Source: Achromobacter sp. Root83
Lineage (GTDB): Bacteria; Pseudomonadota; Gammaproteobacteria; Burkholderiales; Burkholderiaceae_B
Assembly: GCF_001428845.1 (NCBI RefSeq)
Contig: NZ_LMIU01000001.1
Span: 806,984-870,983 of the forward strand
Direction: 5' to 3'
Length of the DNA stretch: 64,000 nt
Below, piece by piece: positions 58,795 through 64,000 of this stretch. A program made the translations under genes and the position numbers. Positions within the stretch are counted from its first letter, which is position 1, and each line of letters starts with the position of its first letter. Under the pieces are notes generated by a model. It did not search any database. It had not been told where the DNA came from and worked only from the letters and a program-made list of their open reading frames with translations.

Positions 58795-59769
58795 TTACTC
58801 GACTCGCGCGCCCGACGCCGCGACCACCTTGCCGGCGGCCTCCCAGTCCGCCTTCAGCAGATCCTGGAATTGCGCCGCCGACCTGGCCTCGGCTTCGACG
58901 CCCAGCGATGCCAGACGCGCCTGCACTTTGGGATCGGCCAGCACCTTGTTGACGGCGGCGTTGATCTGTTCGCGGTCGGCGGCGGCGATGCCGGCCGGCG
59001 CCAGCAGGCCCAGCCAGGAGTCGAAGGCGTAGCCTGGCAAGCCGCTTTCGGCCACGGTGGGCAGGTCGGGCGCAAAGCGCGACCGGTTCTTGCCCGTATA
59101 GGCCAGGAACGTCACGCGGGGATCGTTGCGGTAGGCCGTTACGCCTATCGTGGCGGCGGTCACCGCCTGGACGCGGCCGGCCAGCAATTCGGTCACGGCA
59201 TCGCCCGTGGACTTCATGGGGATGTGCTGCATCTGAACGCCCGCGGCGGTCAGGAACGAGGCCATGCCCAGATGCGACGCGCTGCCGTTGCCGGCGGACG
59301 CGTAGTCGTACCCGCCCGGCTTGGCCTTCACCGCCTGGATGAACTCGGCGGTGGTCTTGGCATTCAGCGCGGCGGACGCCAGGATGATGTAACCGGTGTT
59401 GCCGATGTAGGCGACGCCGCTGAAATCCTTGTAGGGGTCGTAGCTCAGGTTCTTGTACAGATGCCCCGCGATATGGTGGCTGGCCGCGGCAAGCACCAGT
59501 GTATTGCCATCGGGCTTGGCGCGCGCGACCTGGGCAGTGCCCACCGTGCCGCCCGCGCCCGCGCGGTTCTCGACCACGACGGACGCGTTGAGCGCCTGGC
59601 CCAGTTCGTCGCCGATGGCGCGCGCGATCGTGTCCTGGACCGCGCCGGTGCCGTAGGGCACGACGATGCGGATGATGCGCTGTTCCGCCTGGGCGGCGCC
59701 CATGCCGGCGACGGCCAGAGCAAGGGCAAGCAGGGTGTTGCGGCGTGTAGCTTGGAATCGGGAAGACAT
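58795..59769 (-). CDS. Bug/TctC-family periplasmic binding protein
   Basis: A 324-residue tripartite-tricarboxylate receptor. A signal peptide ending GMGAAQAEQRI is preceded by MSSRFQATRRN. Landmarks: IVVPYGTGAVQDTIARAIGD, VVVENRAGAGGTVGTAQVAR and HLGMASFLTAAGVQMQHIP. GTGAVQDTIAR replaces the usual GG(A/P)xD loop, so ligand contacts may differ. Start ATG 59769 by signal peptide. Separate from the oxidase operon that starts beyond 59926; third Bug gene in the window. Confidence 0.92.
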   Translation of the reverse strand: MSSRFQATRRNTLLALALAVAGMGAAQAEQRIIRIVVPYGTGAVQDTIARAIGDELGQALNASVVVENRAGAGGTVGTAQVARAKPDGNTLVLAAASHHIAGHLYKNLSYDPYKDFSGVAYIGNTGYIILASAALNAKTTAEFIQAVKAKPGGYDYASAGNGSASHLGMASFLTAAGVQMQHIPMKSTGDAVTELLAGRVQAVTAATIGVTAYRNDPRVTFLAYTGKNRSRFAPDLPTVAESGLPGYAFDSWLGLLAPAGIAAADREQINAAVNKVLADPKVQARLASLGVEAEARSAAQFQDLLKADWEAAGKVVAASGARVE

Positions 59770-59925
59770 TGGGCAGCTCGTAGTTGAAAGGCGCGCGCGG
59801 AATGCGGACGCGGCATGGCGGCGTTGGACTCTAATGACTGGCGCCGCGCCTGCCAACGATTTATTCGGCGCTTGTTTATTTCCGCAGGCGATATGGGGCA
59901 GGACAGGGGCGTGCGGCCGCGCCGC

Positions 59926-60267
59926 TCACTGGCAGGCCGGCATCAGGAACACCGGCAGCGTTTCCCATACGACGGCCAGCGCCGACAACACGCTGAGCGC
60001 CGCCGTGAGCCAGGCATGGAAGGGCGGCGCGCCGCATACCCGCACGCGCCGGCGTTGCCGCCACGCGGCCAGCGCCATGCCGCCCAATGCCAGCACGCTG
60101 CCTGCCACGATGATCCAGGACGACGCGGGCAGCCCCATCCATGTGCCGCCCAGGGCCGACTTCGCGCAAGCCACGGCATTGACCGTATAGATGAACAGGA
60201 AATGCGCCAGCCAGATCGCCGGGCCGGCAATCAGGAACAGCAGTTCGACCGGGAATCGCGTTTTCAT
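59926..60267 (-). CDS. Small membrane protein of the oxidase operon
   Basis: A 113-residue protein with three helices: LLFLIAGPAIWLAHFLFIYTV, SSWIIVAGSVLALGGMALAA and AWLTAALSVLSALAVVWETLP. It starts 12 bases after the fused oxidase subunit stop on the same strand, so it belongs to the operon and may be an assembly or small accessory subunit. HFLFIYTVNAVACA resembles a segment in small proteins of such oxidase operons; I cannot name it. Confidence 0.78.
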   Translation of the reverse strand: MKTRFPVELLFLIAGPAIWLAHFLFIYTVNAVACAKSALGGTWMGLPASSWIIVAGSVLALGGMALAAWRQRRRVRVCGAPPFHAWLTAALSVLSALAVVWETLPVFLMPACQ

Positions 60268-60279
60268 GGCAGGCCCCCG

Positions 60280-62823
60280 CTATCCGGCCAGCCGAGGAAA
60301 GACATGGACCAGCGCCAGCCCGGCCAGGCCCTGCGCGACGGTGTATTGCCACATCATCATCGTGGTGTCGAACGCCGCGCGCCGCGTCGCGCTGAGCCTG
60401 CCCGCCATGGAACGGGCCACGGTGAACAGGCCCATCATGGCGGCCAGCGCCGCGAAGGCGGCCTGCAGGCCGGCCACCGCGTACACCGCGGCCGCATAGG
60501 CGGAGGCCTGCGGCCGCAGGCCGGTCTGCCAGTGCGCGTTGAGCTCCACGCCGGCCGACGCCGCCAGCAGAACCATGGCCAGCGGCAGGCTCCACCTCAG
60601 GAACGATTGCCGGCCCTGCTTCAGGCGGTGCGCGGCGCCGGCGGCCAGTGCGGCGGCGCCCGCCAGCAGGCAGGCGGATAGCAGCGGCCAGACCGGGGAG
60701 GGAAGCCCGCCGGATTTCGGCCACGCCTGTGGACCCGCCGTCCACAGGAACAGATAACTGAACAGCAACGACCCGAACATGCTGGCGCAGACAATGACCA
60801 GCAGCACGGTTGCCCACGACGAATGCGAGGCGCTTCCGGAACACATCATGGGAATGCGCAGCCCCCCGCCGATATCCACCGGGGGCAGGTCGGGGCCGGT
60901 GTCCGCGTCCCACAGCCAGCGCCATAGCGAGGCCACCGCCAGCACGCCGAATGCCGCCGCCAGCGGCAGCAGCTTGAAGGTCAGCAGCAGGAAGAAGCCC
61001 GCCGTCCCCAGCGCCGCCAGCAGCGGCGACCATCCCGGCCCCGGCAGCGCAAGCACATAGTCCGGACGCGCATCCAGCGCGCGGGTCACCAGCGTCGAAC
61101 GCAGCCCGCCCGGGGCATTGGGCAGGAAATGGCGCCCGGCCGCGACGTCCCGGGCCAGGCCCGGCTGGTCCCACAAGGGCTCGCGGCTGGTCACGGCGGG
61201 CACGCTGCGCAGGCCGTAGCTGCCGTTGGGCAGCCATTCCATCGTGCCGGCGCGCCAGACGTTGCCCGCGTTTCTGTCGCCGGGGCGGAAGTTGCGCGCC
61301 AGGTCCACCAGAAAGACCAGGACCCCGGCGGCGATGAGATAGGCGCCCACGGTGGACACCAGGTTCAGCGGCCCCAGGCCCTGGCTCTCCGCGTAGGTGT
61401 AGACCCGGCGCGGCATGCCGGCCAGGCCGGTGAAGTGCATCGGAAAGAAAGCCACATTGAAGCCGACGAACATCAGCCAGAACGCCCAGCGCCCCAGCCG
61501 TTCGGACAAGGCGCGCGTACTGACGAACGGCATCCAGTAGTAGAACGCCGCGAACAGCGGAAAGACCATCCCGCCGAACAGCACATAGTGCAGGTGGGCG
61601 ACCACGAAGTAGGTGTCGTGCGCCTGCAGATCGAAGGGAATGACGGCGACCATCACGCCGGTCAGTCCGCCGATGACGAACACGAAGAAGAATCCCAGGA
61701 TGAACAGCATCGGCGCTTTCAGCGGCCGCAGCCGGGCGGCGGCGGCAATCGTGGCGATCCAGGCGAATATCTGGATGGCGGTCGGCACGGACACCGCCAT
61801 GCTCGCGGCCGACGCGAAGCTGAGCGATAAGCGCGGGATGCCCGTGGCGAACATATGGTGGACCCACAGGCCGAAGCTGAGAAAACCGGTGGACACCACC
61901 GCCAGCACCACCAGCCGGTAGCCGACCAGGGGCACGCCCGTCATGGCGGGAATGATCATCGACACCATGCCGGCGGCCGGCAGGAAAATGATGTAGACCT
62001 CGGGATGGCCGAAGAACCAGAACAGGTGCTGCCACAACAGGGCGTTGCCGCCGCGTTCGGCGATGAAGAACGGCATGTCGAACGCGCGCTCCAGTTCAAG
62101 CAGCGCGGTGGCCACGATGACGGCCGGAAACGCGATGATCACCATGCCGCAGAACACCAGCATCACCCATGCGAAGACCGGCATTCTTTCCAGCGTCATG
62201 CCGGGCGCGCGCGTGCGCAGGATGCCCACCGCCAGTTCGATCGCGCCGGCGATCGCCGAGATCTCGATGAACCCGATGCCCAGCAGCCACAGATCCGCAT
62301 TGAGCGCCGGAGAGTACCGAGCGCTGGTGAGCGGCGGATACATGAACCAGCCGCCATCGGGCGCCAGGCCCACGAAGATGCTGCAGAAAAACACCAGGCC
62401 GCCGATCGCGTAGGCCCAGTACGCATAGGCCGACAGGCGCGGAAAGGGCAGATCGCGCGCGCCCAGCATATTGGGCAGCAGCAGCACGGCCACCGCCTCG
62501 ACGGCCGGGACGGCAAACAGGAACATCATCACCGTGCCGTGCATGGTGAACAACTGGTTGTAGAGCTCATGCCCGATCAGATCGCTGTCCGGCACGGCCA
62601 GCTGGGCGCGCATCAGCAATGCCAGCACGCCCGCCAGCAGAAAGAACAGCAGCGCCGTGCCGATGTACAGCAATCCGATGGACGTGTTGTTGACCACCGT
62701 GAGCGCCCGCCACCCCGTGGGTCGCCGCCACGCGCGCTCGAGCTGCTCCAGTTCCCCTTCGGGGCGCGGCAGCGGATTCGGAAGCGCGGGCGGCATGTCG
62801 GACGCGGAGTGTTCGGCTGTCAC
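60280..62823 (-). CDS. Cytochrome c oxidase subunit I-III fusion
   Basis: An 847-residue heme-copper oxidase. Subunit I (about 60-600): heme ligand His in LFTMHGTVMMFLF, the CuB His-Tyr pair in FFGHPEVYIIFLP, the CuB His-His in WVHHMFATG, and the heme a3/a ligands in HDTYFVVAHLHYVLFGG. A linker of about 100 residues joins a subunit III-like part (from about 685) with five helices and no catalytic residues. GTG 62823 overlaps the subunit II stop (GTGA) and is the likely start; ATG 62796 is an alternative. Electrons come from subunit II. Confidence 0.92.
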   Translation of the reverse strand: MTAEHSASDMPPALPNPLPRPEGELEQLERAWRRPTGWRALTVVNNTSIGLLYIGTALLFFLLAGVLALLMRAQLAVPDSDLIGHELYNQLFTMHGTVMMFLFAVPAVEAVAVLLLPNMLGARDLPFPRLSAYAYWAYAIGGLVFFCSIFVGLAPDGGWFMYPPLTSARYSPALNADLWLLGIGFIEISAIAGAIELAVGILRTRAPGMTLERMPVFAWVMLVFCGMVIIAFPAVIVATALLELERAFDMPFFIAERGGNALLWQHLFWFFGHPEVYIIFLPAAGMVSMIIPAMTGVPLVGYRLVVLAVVSTGFLSFGLWVHHMFATGIPRLSLSFASAASMAVSVPTAIQIFAWIATIAAAARLRPLKAPMLFILGFFFVFVIGGLTGVMVAVIPFDLQAHDTYFVVAHLHYVLFGGMVFPLFAAFYYWMPFVSTRALSERLGRWAFWLMFVGFNVAFFPMHFTGLAGMPRRVYTYAESQGLGPLNLVSTVGAYLIAAGVLVFLVDLARNFRPGDRNAGNVWRAGTMEWLPNGSYGLRSVPAVTSREPLWDQPGLARDVAAGRHFLPNAPGGLRSTLVTRALDARPDYVLALPGPGWSPLLAALGTAGFFLLLTFKLLPLAAAFGVLAVASLWRWLWDADTGPDLPPVDIGGGLRIPMMCSGSASHSSWATVLLVIVCASMFGSLLFSYLFLWTAGPQAWPKSGGLPSPVWPLLSACLLAGAAALAAGAAHRLKQGRQSFLRWSLPLAMVLLAASAGVELNAHWQTGLRPQASAYAAAVYAVAGLQAAFAALAAMMGLFTVARSMAGRLSATRRAAFDTTMMMWQYTVAQGLAGLALVHVFPRLAG

Positions 62824-63800
62824 TTCAGGCTTTCCAGGTAGCGGGCCACGGCGCGCAGATCCTCGCCGGGCCATTGGTCGAAGGAAGGCATGCCATTGCC
62901 CGGCTTGATGTGTTGGCTGCCGGCGATCCACCCGGCAAGCGCGCCGACGTTATTGGGCAGCACACCGGCCGCGAGCGTAGGGCGGCTTCCCAGATGGGTC
63001 AGGTCGGGCCCCAGCGTGCCGGCGGCCGGCGTTCCCCGCACGGCATGGCACTGCGCGCAGGCGCGCTGGAATATCCGTTCGCCCTGCAAGAGCTCGGGCC
63101 CGGCCGCCCGGGCCGGCTGGCGCTGCGTCTGCAGCCATGCGTCGAATCGTTCCGGCGGCAGCGCCTCGACATCGAACATCATCCGGGCGTGCTGGGCGCC
63201 GCAGTACTCGGCGCATTGCCCCCGGAACACCCCCGGCGTACGCGCCAGCACACGCAGGCGATTGACCCGCCCGGGAATCATGTCCAGCTTGCCGGCCAGA
63301 TCGGGAATCCAGAAGCTATGGATCACGTTGCCGGACTTGAGCAGGAATTCCACTGGCAGCCCCGCGGGAATGCGGATGTCGTTCGCCGTTTCGAACAAAA
63401 CGTTGCCGGCCGGATCCAGATAGCGGACGCGCCACCACCAGAGTTCCCCAGTCACCTCGATGCGCGCGGCCGGCATCGCGCCGTGGCGCGCCAGGGACGG
63501 CACCGGGCTCAGCACATAAAGCAGCAGGGCCGTCAGGGCGATTACGGGAAAGGCGATGCCGGCCGCCACGATCAGCGCGGGTTTCGCCAACAGCCGGCGG
63601 GCGCGCGGCGGCCCGTGCAGGGCCAATGCCATCACCGCCGCCACCGCTATGAAAATCACGGCCCCGCCGACGAACAGCACCCAGCCGATTTCGGCGATCC
63701 GGCCGGCTTCATCCCCGCTCGGCTGCGCAGCGGAAGCCGTGCGCGCCCATGCCGCGAGCGGTATCGCGGCGGCAAGCACGGAGGGGAGGATAGGCGCCAT
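62820..63800 (-). CDS. coxB: Cytochrome c oxidase subunit II with C-terminal heme c
   Basis: A 326-residue caa3-type subunit II. A signal peptide (residues 1-24, ending ARTASA) leads to two helices (about 38-60 and 73-98). The CuA domain has His161 in VIHSFWIPD and Cys196, Cys200, His204 and Met207 in GQCAEYCGAQHARMM, all ligands present. A class I cytochrome c domain follows, with CAQCH at 248-252 and the distal Met in GNGMPSFDQWPGE. It is the first gene of the operon, before the fused subunit I-III. Confidence 0.94.
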   Translation of the reverse strand: MAPILPSVLAAAIPLAAWARTASAAQPSGDEAGRIAEIGWVLFVGGAVIFIAVAAVMALALHGPPRARRLLAKPALIVAAGIAFPVIALTALLLYVLSPVPSLARHGAMPAARIEVTGELWWWRVRYLDPAGNVLFETANDIRIPAGLPVEFLLKSGNVIHSFWIPDLAGKLDMIPGRVNRLRVLARTPGVFRGQCAEYCGAQHARMMFDVEALPPERFDAWLQTQRQPARAAGPELLQGERIFQRACAQCHAVRGTPAAGTLGPDLTHLGSRPTLAAGVLPNNVGALAGWIAGSQHIKPGNGMPSFDQWPGEDLRAVARYLESLK

Positions 63801-63952
63801 GTACGGGTAAGCGAAGAGTCCGGCGTGCTGGCGGACCGAAAGAGCGCGGTCCGCGACGGTCCCGCGTCAGCACATCCCGTGCCCGCCGCGCCCGGCGCGC
63901 GACGCAGGCGGGAACGGAAATTGCTGGCTGCGCCCGATTCAGGAGAGAGCCC

Positions 63953-64000
63953 TTGCGCCGGATTGCGCGACCCACCTGCCTGTTGCTGGCCTGCGCCGCG
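63953..64000 (+). CDS. Start of an exported protein, cut by the right edge
   Basis: Sixteen codons are visible from TTG at 63953: LRRIARPTCLLLACAA reads as a signal peptide n- and h-region, with AGGAGAG five bases upstream. The gene is divergent from the oxidase operon, so it might be an assembly factor or a cytochrome, but the sequence is too short to say. Confidence 0.45.
   Translation, partial: MRRIARPTCLLLACAA

Noticed and set aside
1..64000. tRNA, rRNA, insertion sequence or prophage genes
   Set aside because: No cloverleaf-like tails, transposase motifs, terminal inverted repeats or phage structural genes were seen on reading both strands.

Overview
The window is GC-rich and densely coded, and it looks like a chromosomal segment of a betaproteobacterium of the Alcaligenaceae (Achromobacter/Bordetella type). 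That is an inference from gene content. There are three Bug/TctC-type periplasmic binding proteins, a full TRAP transporter, several LysR regulators each beside a small catabolic or transport unit, a SorAB-type sulfite dehydrogenase, D-serine dehydratase, and the DUF3348-DUF802-OmpA-DUF2894 cassette I associate with Burkholderiales. I see no rRNA, tRNA, IS element, prophage or CRISPR array. No gap between genes exceeds 300 bases; the longest are 34710-34984 and 52944-53194, and both hold notable structure.

Layout. 1-7.9 kb: thiolase (cut by the left edge) and a FadB-like multifunctional enzyme under a divergent LysR, then AI-2E-type permease, NhaP-type antiporter and DUF445 protein. 8-14 kb: periplasmic Cu,Zn superoxide dismutase, glutathione transferase, an unrecognised 434-residue protein, SorA/SorB-like sulfite dehydrogenase and an MFS exporter. 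14.1-15.2 kb: methionine aminopeptidase abutting a ParD-like antitoxin. 15.3-20.8 kb (read leftwards): DUF3348, a 1098-residue MotA/ExbB-like protein with a long repetitive tail (DUF802), a MotB/OmpA-like partner and DUF2894. 21-30.7 kb: M23 peptidase, LysR, MipA/OmpV porin with a divergent two-component system, an HTH protein with a beta-propeller protein, and a TonB-dependent siderophore receptor. 30.7-38.8 kb: DsdA, Bug receptor and amidase, then the three-gene TRAP transporter. 38.8-46.4 kb: GNAT, MarR with a HEAT-repeat AlkD-like protein, SDR with a divergent LysR broken by a stop codon, DUF169, LysR, MFS and HAD phosphatase. 46.4-50.2 kb: an ECF42-like sigma factor with VOC and two DGPF/YciI proteins, then an XRE repressor with a small membrane protein. 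50.2-52.2 kb: a second MotA/MotB-like pair. 52.4-58.8 kb: GNAT, a NYN-LOTUS protein with long repeats, DUF523, Bug receptor, a secreted Gly/Tyr-rich protein and TetR. 58.8-64 kb: Bug receptor, then a cytochrome oxidase operon (subunit II with heme c, fused subunit I-III, small membrane protein), and the first codons of an exported protein at the right edge.

The most promising little-described system is the 15.3-20.8 kb cassette. It pairs a proton-channel-like membrane protein carrying a roughly 900-residue cytoplasmic tail with a small MotB-like peptidoglycan-binding partner, the same general design as the ZorAB motor of Zorya anti-phage defence, but with unrelated accessory genes. Second tier: the ParD-like/MetAP pair with three 11-bp-phased repeats upstream, the ECF42-DGPF module with a promoter resembling the ECF42 consensus, the XRE/membrane pair with twin operators over its promoter, and the NYN-LOTUS gene with tandem repeats both upstream and inside.
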